Shown one piece after another: positions 12,601-24,344 of a stretch of DNA of 64,000 nucleotides (the stretch's first letter is position 1; every line of letters begins with the position of its first letter). The notes beneath the pieces were generated by a model. It was not told the origin of the DNA. It did no database searches and worked only from the letters and a program-made list of their open reading frames with translations. The position numbers and the translations under genes were made by a program. The stretch comes from Warburgia ugandensis (lineage: Eukaryota > Streptophyta > Magnoliopsida > Canellales > Canellaceae), in the NCBI GenBank assembly GCA_035236585.1, contig CP141138.1, forward strand, positions 28,097,437-28,161,436, given 5' to 3'.

Positions 12601-12837
12601 TCTATGATAAGAAGATTACTTCTGGTGTAACTGGATATCTATTGCAATGAGCACAAAGATAATGTGCAAGAGTTTATGATTTTGCCACAAGGGGTTGATA
12701 TTGATGTTAATTAGACATAGCATTACTTACGCTGAAGGCCATGTGAGATGGTCCTAATTGAGTTGACAAAGTTCCAACTATATGAGCTTTTGATGAGAGT
12801 TTTGACAAGCCTAGTGGGTCTTCGTGAAGTGCATTAG

Positions 12838-13080
12838 TCTTCTTCATGAGAAGAGAGCTAGATCTTTACTATTATGCATAGAGTTACGTTCGTTTAATAA
12901 TACCGCAGTAGAAAACTAATAATTTAAATCCTATATTGATGATTTAATCGATTAATTCCTCATCGTACTGGGTGTCTGTAGAGAGTGATTTGATGTGTGA
13001 TTATACCCAACCTAGGATTCAACATATGACGTCTTTAAGATAATTTTTAAAACTTGTCATGATTGTTACTAATTCTGAAT
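12838..13080 (+). pseudogene. Element A reverse transcriptase N-terminal remnant
   Basis: In one frame it reads LLLCIELRSFNN, then a KSYIDDL piece after two stops, matching the gypsy RT block LRLCIDYRELN...PxIDDL. Further on there is DLMCDYTQPRIQ at the position of the DLRSGYHQLRI block. The downstream catalytic FxDD block is absent, so most of RT and RNase H has been deleted. The same truncation pattern occurs in E (59935-60175), which suggests both descend from an already defective ancestor. Confidence 0.7.
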
Positions 13081-13942
13081 GGTACAAATTGGTGGAACCA
13101 ATACACCGACAGAATGGATGGATATGATGGGTCGAATCTTCAAATGTTATTTTGATGAGCCATGATTGGGTTAATAGATAGCATTGTTGAATACTTCATG
13201 AACACAGAGTGGCTCATCATTTATTACAAACATTATAGCATGAGTTGTGGTCAGAGGAAGTGAATTCCCTTTTTCGAAACACTTTGCATAACAGAGAAGT
13301 CATTTATTGAGACAGCGATGGGTTAAGAGTAGCCAAATTGGTGACTGAGGTTCACAGTTCCTTAGTCTTATCAAATGCGGGCACCGTATAATTAAGTTTC
13401 ACCAAGATACCAGTGATACATAATATTATGTGAGATTATTCCCTTATGATTAATCAAATTTCAATTTACAATCGATGCTGGTGAGTAACCAATGAGGGCA
13501 AGTGCTAGACACATTGGTAGACTTTTAGGTGGCAAGCTCTTAAGTGCTTACAATACTATCATAATGCAGATTGGTTCTCATTGGCATAGAGTCCTGTTGG
13601 TGAGTTGACATGTTGTTGTTGTGACTAGCATATAAATTTCTATTGGTGAGCTATATGCTGTGATTTTGAATTGGTAAATGATTTCCTTTAGGTTAATAGA
13701 GATGCTCTGAATCAAGCAGATATAGTGAATTTACTAGTGCTAAGTTGTACATAAGCAATCAACTCCTAGATCGAAGCTTGGGTTGTGCTAATTGCGTCAT
13801 ATGTGATTATGATGTGTCTGATTATATAAAGAGAGGATTGATAGGCATCGATTTATATGATGGATTGAGATAAGAAGGTATGACATATCGTGGAATAGCT
13901 TATTGATGTTGACTTTGGAATTATTATCACGATTATCATATA

Positions 13943-14180
13943 TTGTGGTGTGAGGATGACTTGGGAATTGTTCAAAGAAAGTACATGTCAGATTTGTCTC
14001 ACAAACTTGAGCAGATTCTAGGAGAGTTACAGCCTGATATGACAATTGAGGAGAGATATGTGCGTATACTGGATGCGAAAGTCAAGGAATTGAGGACCAA
14101 AACTATTTCATTTGTCAAAGTCCTTTGGCAGCATCATTCATTGTAGGAGGCCATGTGGGAGACAGAAAAGGAGATGTGAA
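13943..14180 (+). pseudogene. Element A integrase C-terminal remnant
   Basis: An open stretch of 67 codons contains RKYMSDLSHKLEQ, ELQPDMTIEERYVRILD and KVKELRTKTISFVKVLWQHH, then a stop and EAMWETEKEM. This is the end of a chromovirus integrase, positioned as expected about 75 bp before the polypurine tract. It corresponds to O's tail at 6241-6593. The catalytic core is missing, so it is not a working enzyme. Confidence 0.8.
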
Positions 14181-14220
14181 GGATCCACCCAGAGTTATTT
14201 ACATGGAGATATGTATCAAA

Positions 14221-14255
14221 ATTTTGAGGACGAAATTTTTATAAGGTGCGAAGGA
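14221..14255 (+). promoter_or_regulatory. Element A polypurine tract and 3' box
   Basis: GAGGACGAAATTTTTATAAG, then GTGCGAAGGA, directly before the TGTAATAACC of the 3' LTR. This is the typical Del/Tekay end. Confidence 0.85.
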
Positions 14256-17176
14256 TGTAATAACCCCAATTTTTAACCCTAAATTAGTAATAAAATAAGA
14301 TAAATTAATTAAAAAATTTATGCATAGAATTTGGTTCTGAAATCACTAAAACTAGAAAGTACACGTCGATATGAATTGAACGGTATAAAGAATGTCGAAA
14401 ACGGAGTTCTAATGAGTAAGATATGACCATTTTAAGTGTAAGGGTAAATTGGTAAATTGCCAAGGACGTTAATTAAAGGGATTTGTTTTGATAACGGCAC
14501 CCCTTTTCCACTTCCATTAGAGTTCTAATGGAGGAAGGCACTAATCTACCTTCCATTCGAAAAAAATTGGGACTTAGCCTACCAAATACAAGTTTCCCCT
14601 TCCATTCCCATGCCAAACAACCAAAGGAGAACCCTCGTTTTCCCCTATGCACACCGTGAAAATGAGTTGAAGTTGCACGCACTAGAGGGCTCTGATCTCC
14701 CATCTCCAGCTCTAATCGGGTAAGTTACATACTTTAACTTATTATTTATCTTGTTTTCCAACTTTCCCCTAATAGATCTGGGCTAGATCGGGTCAAAATG
14801 GCTGTTGGATGGCCTATGGATTCAAAACCGTGGAGCATGGTTAGACTCATGTTAAAGACACCTCAAATGAGAAATCTAAGCCATTCATTGTGATCTTTGG
14901 ACCCAAAAACCCTAGGAACGGTGAAAACAGATCCAAAATCAGAGCTTCTGGGGCTCTGATAAAAAAAAAACAAGGTGGACGGCTTGGGTTCATCGTCCTC
15001 GATGGATAGTGAGCCCAAAACACCCACCGGGACGCATAGACGGGGATGCGCGCATGTGGGTGCTCTGTCACACACATGCGTATCACACATGCCTGTGGGA
15101 CACTCTTGTGTGTTGTCCCGGACGTCCGAAATGCACTAGGTGTAAGCTGGTGCAAACCGCACTACTTGTGTAAGTCGGTGCACGCGTACTTACCCCTATA
15201 AATTAATATATTAATTTATGAAGTCTTTTCACAAAAAACTTGATTTTGGGAGCTATAGAGGTCCAAATCACGAGCGAAAACATCCGTTGTGATCGTATTG
15301 ATGACGTAGACCTAGATTTAGATTGACAACCTACATTTGACTATTTTTAGATTAGTTAAATTATAAAATATTAATTAATAACTTAGAATCGACTGATCAA
15401 AGGGTGATTAGGCATCAAGACTTGAACAATGAGATAAAGTATGATAATAAATAAGGGTTCTAAGGGGCATATTAGCATGACTACTATAGAAATTGATTCA
15501 GACCATTGGTCTAAACCAGATCTTGGGAAATTATTGATCTGAGGATGATCTGACCGTCATATTAAGGTATAAATGTTAGATACACACAAGAACGAATAGA
15601 TGAACATGAGATGGGACTAAATTAAGAACCAAATCATAATTAGAGATCTTAGGGGATGATCTAACGGTTGAATTACTATAGATTCCCTTATGATGAAATA
15701 AATAACACGAAATAGTATGGTGGTATTGACAGGTACATCTGAACGTACACGATAAGGGGATTATATGCTTGAGTTGGGTGAGCTCACGTTGAGGTAGGTG
15801 ACGACATTTAATGTTTCGTTTTGATTTTAAAACCTTGTATTATCATGGCATCATGAATGATTGTGATTAAATTGCACTTATTATTAATCAATGATTTTGT
15901 GAGATTTAGAGTTTTATATTATGATCTCTATTTGATTTCAATCATGTATTGGATGGATTATGACCGATGGTTTCTTGAGATTGAGATTATCTACTTATAC
16001 ACAATTAGAAAATTATCTTTCCTTATTGCACCACAGAAATTGATGAGTTTTCATGAGAAAGGAAAGTGGAGGCTTGGTGGCTAGTCCTTTTAGAGACTAA
16101 TCGCGTGATGAGTGGGGATTGGAGCGATGAGTGCTCTTGGTTTTCGACATACATGATTTTGTGTTTTGAGTTTTATGACGGGTGCTCTCACCCGGTGGAT
16201 GTCATGCTAGGAGGGAGAGGGCTGGCCACCCACCCTCCAAGATTTGTGATATGAGAGACACCTGCCCGTAGATGGCTTTCGATAGGGTTTGGTAACATGG
16301 ATAGTCCACACTACCAGTCCGGGCCTTTCCATGGGGACGGACGCTAAGTCTCCCGTTATGGTGTCGACGGGGAGCGGCGGTGGTTGAGACCCTAGAGGAT
16401 TGCCACTGCGGCATGACAATCCATCTCTTAATGTGTGCTTGCATGATGAGCATGGAGATGTGATGGTATGCCTGGGTGTGACGGCACTTAGAGGTTTGAT
16501 ATGAGTACTCATGATCTGTGATACAAGTGTATGGGACACTCGTGGGACCCATGTACCTTAAGGTGCCCTGTTATTATTGAATGCTCATTTACATGAGATT
16601 ATATCATGTTTTAAATTTGTGAGATGCATGTTTTATCATATATGATGTTTTGAGATTTTATTAGCATTGCTTAAAATAATTATATTCTTGTAGAAAATTG
16701 CTTTACTCATTGTATCAATATGATTATTGGATTGAATTCCATTGAAATACATTAAATGTCTATATACCTACCAAGCATTGCTTGCTGAGGCATTGCATTA
16801 TTGTTGCAATGCCTCAGATATTAAAAAAAGATAGGACATATGAGGAGTTAGAAGAATAGTGATCAAGAAGTCTCATTTAGAGGTATGTTCTAATTTCACA
16901 TGGATTGTGTATGTATATATATGTTATTGGGCTTGATTATACTATTATGGGAATGTGGTTGATGATTGGATGATCCTGGAATAGTAAATCTATTTTAAAC
17001 ATGTTTACTTGGAAAAAAAAAAATCTTGTTTTGCGTCAATGGTTGACCTCAGGATTTTTCTAAAAATGAAATTCGATTGAAATTGCTTTTCACTATTTTG
17101 GTTTTAAAAAAAATTGAGGCCCCACCTTTCGAAAAGATTTAAAAAAAGAAGGTATTGAAAAACCCAGGTCGTCACA
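14256..17176 (+). repeat. Element A 3' LTR
   Basis: 2921 bp, colinear with 7623-10735. It lacks two of the three 106-bp units and has extra CACACATGCG-type sequence near 15060-15100. TATA motif at 15197. Confidence 0.92.
16785..16817 (+). other. Conserved LTR stem-loop, A 3' LTR
   Basis: CTGAGGCATTGCA (16785-16797) pairs perfectly with TGCAATGCCTCAG (16805-16817): 13 bp and a 7-nt loop. It is preceded by ACCAAGCATTGCTTG. Confidence 0.9.
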
Positions 17177-18560
17177 CAATAACTAAAGAAAGATATTTAC
17201 TAATCATACATAAGATACGTAGTAACAATACCATAAAACAATCGATCATGAAAACTCATTCAATGTACTATTAAAATCTAATATCAATCATGGCATAAAA
17301 CTTTGAAATTTATAGATATTCAAAATGAATAAATATGTGACAATCAATCATGATGCTATAATGATGTGAGATTTTAGAAAATTAAAATGCCACATTAGAT
17401 GTTGTCACCTACCTCAATGAAAGTACAACCAAACTAGATTAAGCACTTACTCCTCTGAAATAGTGCACTCTAATGCCCCTGTTAGTATCACAGTGCTATT
17501 TTGCATTATTTATTTCATCTCAATAGAATTTATTGTGATCCATCCATTGGATTATTCTTTAAGGCCTCTGACTATGATTAGATCATTAATTCTAACCTTA
17601 ATCATCATTAATCAATGCCATTTCATATTCATCTGCTGATTTTAGTGTGTATCTAAAGTTTATACCTTGATCCGACTATTAGATCACTCTCAAATAAATG
17701 AATTCTAAGATTTGGGTTAGATCAATGGTCTAGATCAATTCTAAGATGAATATACATAATTCGTTCCTTAGATTCATCAATTCATCTTTAATTCATCCAA
17801 TTGTTCAAGTTCTAGGGCCTGATTAGCTGGATCTAAGTAATTGAGTATATTTTCATATTTTTGATCAACTAACTATGCTCAGATCAAGGTTTGGAGGTTA
17901 AAGTCACGTTTGCATCATTGAGAGGATTCCAACAGACCTTTTGGATTGAAGATTGGGCTTCTGTAGCCTCCAGAATCTCAAAAAACCCATTTTAGATAAA
18001 AAACTTTAGACCAAAAATCCAGTTTACATTAGTTTGCATCGGCAGGACTGTTTACACCGGTTTATACTAGTGTCCCCGGGATGCATCGACTATGGAACAT
18101 GCCACAGAACACACCGTGTGTGTCTTGGTTGATGGGGAGCTCCTTGCATGCATACTAGTGTCCTCATGATCCACGATTTTGATTTCACAAGCCTTCCAAT
18201 GGCCGTTGAGACCAGCTCCGGCCTAGTCTATTAGGGAAAAGCTAGAAAATAAGAAAAAGTGTTAGTTAGAGGGTGTCACCGACTTGATTTGAGCGGGTGA
18301 GGGGAGATCGGAGTCCTCTAATGGGTGCAGACATTAGATGCATTTTCCAGAGAACGAGGCAACGAAGGTAAGGGTTCTTGGGCTATTTTTCATTAAGGAA
18401 AAGGGGGAAAATGCACCTTTGTAGTTGGAGTTTTGATTTCCTTGTTGGGAAAGAGGATTGTCACCTTCATCTGTTGGTGATGGGATTAGAATGGAAAGGG
18501 GGTGTCATTATCGAAACGACCCCCTGTAATTTGGGTCCCTCGCAAGGAAAGAGGATCACC
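17177..18560 (-). repeat. Solo LTR S, second part
   Basis: It continues the minus-strand LTR interrupted at 7622. The first five bases (CAATA) are the right target duplication of A. CACATTAGATGTTGTCACCTACCTCAA near 17390 is the complement of A's GGTAGGTGACGACATTTAATG, and 18360-18540 is the complement of A's early LTR (GATAAYGRCACCCC). About 200 bp of the LTR start, plus roughly 25 codons of O's integrase, seem lost at the right junction, so that end is approximate. Confidence 0.7.
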
Positions 18561-19480
18561 ACCTTGCCTAGATCTCTACATCTCTTGCCCGCGTAGCTCT
18601 TTTGTCTACTATGTGCTGTCAACAACTACTTCTAGATAACTCTTACCTTCTCTAAACATTGTTCTACTAAATGTGACTTCACAAACTATTATTCACCAAC
18701 ATCACTCCAACAAATTGTTGTTCGACACATTCTACCATACAATGCCTTATATAGTGCCATACCAATGCTAGTGTGCTAGCTATTATTATATGCATATCAA
18801 TGGTAGATGTTCATACTTGTTACCTTTCCATTCTAACGCACAAGCCTTGAGCATATCTACTAGTGGTTGGATGGTTTGCTTGGACTGTCCACTGGTTTGT
18901 AGGTGGAAAGTAGTACTGAATCTCTGCAAGGTGCAAAGTCCATTCTATACACTTTGGCAAAAGTGTGATGTGAATTTGCTAACCCTATCAGATATGATGG
19001 TTAGTGGTAGTCTATGTAAACACAATTTTCTTAATATACAACTTGGCCAATCTGTCTAGTGATTGCCTCTGTCAAATGGAAAGAAAGCGTCCATACTTAG
19101 TTAGTCTATCTACTATTACCGAAATCATGTCATGCACACTAGATATTCGGGGCAATCCCACTACAAAGTCCATGGTAATATGGTCTCATTTCTATTCTGG
19201 CATTTCTAATGTCTGCAATAAACCTATGGGCCTTTGGTGTTCTGCTTTCACTCTTTGACAGGTAAGACATCGTGCCACACAATCACCAATTTTTAGCTTC
19301 ATTCCCTACCACCAAAAGCTTCTCTTCAATTCTTCATACATCTTTATGCCTTCTAAATGTATTGTATATTTAGAATTGTGTGCTTCCTATAGAAGTCATG
19401 TCTCACTCTTACAACTGCTGGCACTACCAATCTCCCTTAAAATCATATACTTCCATTTGTATTTGTAGTAAAACTAGCCC
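18560..19480 (-). pseudogene. Element O integrase (zinc finger and core) remnant
   Basis: Minus-strand translation gives, from the N terminus, HNSKYTIHLEGIKMYEELK, then CLTCQRVKAEHQRPIGLLQ (the HHCC zinc-binding domain), then HITMDFVVGLPRISS and VIVDRLTK (start of the catalytic core, first acidic residue in TMDF). Near 18600 there is TAHSRQKSYA, from the segment before the C-terminal domain. Stops and shifts are frequent. The sequence then breaks at solo LTR S and resumes at 6593. In a live element this enzyme would insert the cDNA. Confidence 0.82.
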
Positions 19481-20906
19481 TATTTCTTATACCCTAAGTT
19501 GCTTTACACTCCTTTTGCATTAGCAATATAGGATCTGTGAAGGTTGACCTTATAGTGATATTTGCTATCCTTCCTTTCATCATCATACTGAGAGCATCAA
19601 TCATGACATTGGCCTTGCTAGGATGGTATTGGATGGTAAAGTCGTAATCCTTTAGGTATTCCATCCAACATCGTTGCCTCATATTTGAGATTGCTTTGTG
19701 AGAAAATGTACTTAAAGCTTTTGTGATTTGTAAAGACTTTAAACTTTTTGTTGTACAAATAATGTCTCTAGATCTTTAAAGCGAAGACCATAGCAATGAA
19801 CTCCAAATCATGTGTGGGATAATTCAATTCATGATTCTTTAACTATTGAGATGCATGGGGTAACCTTCCAGTGTTGCATCAATATGCATATGAGTCCCTT
19901 GCCTGAGGCATCACTGTATACCACAAATTCTCCACTACTAACTGCCAAGGTCAGAATAGGCACAATGGTGAGTCTCCTTTTCAACTCTTGGAAACTCCTT
20001 TCACATTCATTGGTCCATTCAAATCTTTTCTCCTTCCTAGTTAGATGGGTCATGGGCTATGCTATGTGGGAAAATCCATCAATGAATCTCTTGTCATACC
20101 TTGCTAAACTGAGAAAACTACGAATCTCTGACACAGTCTTGAGCCTTTACCAATTGGTGATTTCTTTGATCTTCTTAGAATTGACCGTAATACTGACTAT
20201 AGATATAACATGCCCAAGGAACTATGCATGGACTAGCCAAAAACTCACACTTTGAGAATTTTGCATATAATTTATGGGTTTAATGTGTGCTCAACATGAT
20301 TTTCAAATGTTCTTGATATTTATCTCTACTACTAGAGTATATTAGGATGTCATCAATGAATACAATGACAACTTGTCAAGATATTCCCAAAACACTCGAT
20401 GCATCAAATTCATAAAAGCTATATGTGCATTTGTCAGTCCAAAAGGCATAACCAAGAATTCATAGTAGCCATACTTGGTTTTGATTGTTGTCCTCGAGAT
20501 ATCCTCATCCTTTATCCTCAACTAATGGTAACCACATCTCCTATCTATCTTTGAGAGCACTTTAGCAAATTGTGACTAGTCGAATAGGTCACCAATATGT
20601 GGGAATGGGTATTTGTTCTTAACTATGACCCCATTCAACAATCGATAATCTATACACAGCCTCATAGATCTATCCTTCTTTTAGACAAATAACACAAGGG
20701 GAGACCTTTGTCTATTAAATCCTTGATCCATCAACTCCTATAATTGCACCTTTAACACTTTTAGTTCTACTGGTGCTACGCGGTAAGGTACCTTAGAGAT
20801 TGGAGCTGTTCTTATAGTAGTTCGATAATGAACTCCAACTCTCTTTCTAGTGGTAGCCCAAGCAATTCCACTAAAAAGGCATTTTCAAATTCCAATATAA
20901 CTCCTA
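19481..20906 (-). pseudogene. Element O reverse transcriptase and RNase H remnant
   Basis: From the N terminus (high coordinates): LGLPLERELEF, a CIDYRLLN block, [46 protein letters not shown] and [11 protein letters not shown] near 20340-20372, the polymerase active site with FIDD. Next come FEWTNECERSFQELKRRLT and VYSDASGKGL, the RNase H start with its first catalytic aspartate (frame 19829-20053), and [21 protein letters not shown] (frame 19494-19682). The order and spacing are those of a Ty3/gypsy pol. Scattered stops and frameshifts make it dead. Upstream it is cut by element B at 20907. Confidence 0.88.
20902..20906. other. Possible target-site duplication of element B (TCCTA)
   Basis: TCCTA precedes B's left terminus TGGCACC. 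The same five bases occur at 45496-45500 beside B's right end, but the LTR end there is unclear. Confidence 0.4.
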
Positions 20907-21285
20907 TGGCACCCCGGGTTTTTCCCAAAAAAATTTCTCATTTATTTTGGAAAGGTGGTGCACCAATATTTTTAGAAATTCATAAACAACGAAAAACATG
21001 TTCTTTGAAATTCATTTTTCTAAAAACCTAGTTGTCACCTCAACTCCCATACTATACATAATATAGTTTTTATAGAAGATAGCCATGCATTTTATGAAAG
21101 AAGAGAACCCATCCAGTGGTTGACATACACATCCCCTATAATCATAATACTAAATGTCCAAGCAACATAATCCAAACAACTAACTACATAATACAAAAAC
21201 TTTAACAAAATATACACTTGAGCACAGAGGTATGGCTGTTGAACTCTTCTTGCTTGTGTATGTCTTCTCCTATCTATTTGTATCT

Positions 21286-21320
21286 AAGATGTTGTAAACA
21301 TAAAGCATTTACAATATCTT
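21286..21320 (-). other. Conserved LTR stem-loop, B 3' LTR
   Basis: AAGATGTTGTAAA (21286-21298) against TTTACAATATCTT (21308-21320), with one non-Watson-Crick position. It is followed by AGCAAGCTATGCTTAGTAGG. Confidence 0.85.
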
Positions 21321-21894
21321 AGCAAGCTATGCTTAGTAGGGGAGAGTAAAGAAAACATGTTAATTACATATGAATTAAGCATTTTACATTAATTAAAATA
21401 TTCACTTTCATCATGATGCTTATATGGGATGAAGTTTACAACATAGCTCATAATTCAATAATTTCATTAATAATTCAATTATCTGCAAGTCATTGATAAA
21501 ATAGCTATTTATAATTCTTCTTCTTCATATGAATATAATAATCACATTTTAAAGATTACACTTTACATGATATATTTAATATATATAATTCACTGATATT
21601 TTAAATATTTATCATTATCATTTTTCATATGATACTAAACTCCAATTCTACGAACCATATAATATATCTACCCATTCACTTCCCCATACCAAAAACTTTT
21701 ATGAAACTATGCTCTCCTGCATAGACATATAGGACTATATCATATATATTAAAATCGTTAAAAGTCATACAAAGTTACGAACATAGTCCTTAGGTGTTAT
21801 AACCTACATTCCCAGACTATACTGGGTCTCATACATATACCCCTTACCATACAGGGTTTATAAAACTCTAACCGCTACTGGTAACATCATAAAA

Positions 21895-22030
21895 GGCATC
21901 TTATCATGCCATCATCATATAAAACATCTCATCATGCCATCATCATATAAAGCATCTCATCATGCCATCATCATATGAATCATCTCATCATACCATCATA
22001 TACGCATGTCATCATACTATCATATACGCA
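21895..22030. repeat. Short tandem array CATCTCATCATGCCATCATC in B 3' LTR
   Basis: About five imperfect units of 22-28 bp built on CATCTCATCATGCCATCATC plus an ATATAA/ATATG spacer. The sister LTR carries a longer version at 43215-43415. Confidence 0.9.
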
Positions 22031-23925
22031 CCATAGTGCGTCAAATACAAGGACTACTATGCTGCAGTCTAAATTCATACAGCACCTGGATAACTACATA
22101 ATAATCCAATGATACCAAGGTGTAAATAACAAAATCCATGTCCGCATGGGCAAGGACCATGACTGTCACAGTGATGGCCTTCCCATGATTGCTGCACCCG
22201 ACTTTTAGCCTCCCTTCGGGCTTGGTATCTATATCATCACAATTTTAGAGAGCAGGTGGCCAAACCCTCATAACTCTCCTAGCATAGCATCCCTAGGCAT
22301 ATGCCTGTATAAAACAAAACTCTCAGGCCACCATGCTTAAATGTAAAATAATAATATACATGCGTCTTGCCTATCCATAATATATATGAATATCTTATCA
22401 TAATCACAACATCCTCATTTATTAGGTGATCGCCCACCAAGGATGTACTGTAAAATCTTAGACTCATACATTGCATATGATGTAATGGTACCCATGTATC
22501 ATAAATGCCTTTTTATCATAATAATAACTATGATATTTTTAAGAACAGATCATGTGTATCCTTTAATATCATTCAGCAGGCTTCAATTATAAGCATGTCA
22601 TTCATGTAGCATTTCAAATCACAAATTTTCATTATTCACAAATAAACATTTTTCATCATCATATATCATATGAAATGCACAATTTAAATGACATAATATC
22701 TATCATAAGAAGAAGATCATGTTTAAAACATGCATCTTACTATTAAGACATGCTTTCTTGATTCTCCACCTACCTTGTGTGGCGAGTTCATCCATTTCCC
22801 ACTAACTGTTCGACGATGCTTGCAAAGTCTCACAGATCCATATTGATCTAGTCCTTGTTCATCACTTGAATCTACCAAATCAAGTAATTAATCCGTAATC
22901 CTAAGGGAATAATCCTTTGTAAACAACTTTTATGGTATGGACCATAGAATTTGATCCTATTCCATACCTAAATTCCTCTATTGATCTCAGCCATGGCTCC
23001 AGGTTAGCGAGATCATCTCTAGCAGGCTTCTAATCCTAATATCTTATAAGATTTGTGATTTGCATGTCCTAAGGGTCACGATAGACTATTTGGATAGGAA
23101 AAATCAAGCTAGATCATCACTAATCAGATGACCTAACCTCTAATCAAAAGTATGGTAATTTCAATGATTGGATCTTCTTGGATTGACATTTGAAAGATGG
23201 GTTTTGTTCCTCGCTTCACAAGGATAGCGAGGGTACTTTAGAATTTTCAAAACTCTTCTTAGATTGATCAGAATCTAGGTTTAAAGTTCAAAGCTAAAAC
23301 AGGGTTCATCGAGTCCACTCTGTTCTTCCAAATGAGTTGGGGGTGAGTTGACTCAGCGAGTCAACTCATCTCCAACCTGTCTGAAGTGTGAGATACCTAG
23401 AAAAGATGAAAGAGGGTGGTGATGGTGATCAGGTGGTATCCAATCTCGATCCTAGCCCAAAGAGGAAGACAGAGAGGGATGAACAAGGGGATAACGAAAC
23501 TCAAGGCTCGCCAGCCTACCCCAGGGCAAGGTTGTGCCAGCATCAAGGAGGGTAGTAGAGAAAGGGGTTTTGGTCTCTCTCTTCATCAGCGTCCCTAATC
23601 TGGCAAAACATTCACTGGTAAGAGGAATTAAGAGATCGGATTGGAGGGGCTTCTCTAGTGGTTTGCTCCGGTAGGGGTGAACATTGGAGATCAAGAAAGG
23701 GTTTTCACTAATAAGAGGAGGCCTGGGCGTTAGAGATGGAAAACTTGTTCAGGGGAAAGAGGGCTACACAACGGAGAAGGGAAAAGTGAACTAGGAACTG
23801 GTGATTCCGCAGCGGCAAAACCTAAGAGGGGTTTCTGGTCGTGCCAGGGTTGATGAAGATGGTGTTTGCTTGGGGAAGGTCATTGCGCCCAATGAGAGAA
23901 ACGAGTCATCAATGCTGGAGAGAGA

Positions 23926-23930
23926 GTAGT
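23926..23930. other. Target-site duplication of element C, left (GTAGT)
   Basis: It pairs with GTAGC at 37311-37315. The unoccupied site AGAGAGTAGCTTGCC is preserved in B's 5' LTR near 44815-44830, so the left copy has mutated C to T. Confidence 0.85.
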
Positions 23931-24306
23931 TGAGGTGACCTGGGTTTTTGAAATACATTTTTGTTATTTATTTTCAAATGGTGGTGACCAATTTTGTAAA
24001 CATTTTGAAAACTTAAGCAATGGAATTTTTTTTCTTTGAAATTCTTTTAAAAAAACCCTAATGCCACATTTCACTCACATATACATACATAATTTTGTAT
24101 ACAACATATGTTTCCAAAGAAAGTCATTTTATTAAAATTACAGAATCGATCTAGTGGTTCATATACATAGCCCCTTTATTACATATTATGTCTAAAATAC
24201 ACAAATCAAAATGCAATCCAATCCTTTTGACAATAGTATAGTCTTGATCAACAGTATGGTCTTCGTCTTCCCATGTCGTATCCCTCCGTTCTTTTCTTTA
24301 TGTATT

Positions 24307-24344
24307 TAAGATATTCTAAATATTCAAACATTTATAATATCTCA
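24307..24344 (-). other. Conserved LTR stem-loop, C 3' LTR
   Basis: TAAGATATTCTAAA against TTTATAATATCTCA, with three imperfect positions. AGCAAGCTATGCTTGGTAGGGG... follows. The sister copy at 32921 is perfect. Confidence 0.8.

Larger units (their letters stand above)
7623..17176 (+). mobile_element. Element A: Ty3/gypsy (Del/Tekay-like) retrotransposon, degenerate
   Basis: A complete plus-strand element of about 9.55 kb: 5' LTR 7623-10735, primer-binding site at 10738, internal region of 3.5 kb, polypurine tract, 3' LTR 14256-17176. Both LTRs run TGTAATAACCCC...GTCACA. The internal region is too short for a full gag-pol and contains only decayed protease, RT and integrase pieces, so it is non-autonomous now. 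It sits in solo LTR S, which resumes after it. The LTRs differ at several percent of positions by eye, mostly transitions. Confidence 0.92.
20907..23930 (-). repeat. Element B 3' LTR, first part
   Basis: It starts TGGCACCCCGGGTTTTTCCC and is colinear with 42294-44820. It contains the stem-loop at 21286, a short tandem array near 21895-22030 and the shared block GGTGGCCAAACCCTCATAAC. Element C interrupts it after GAGAGAGTAGT. Confidence 0.85.
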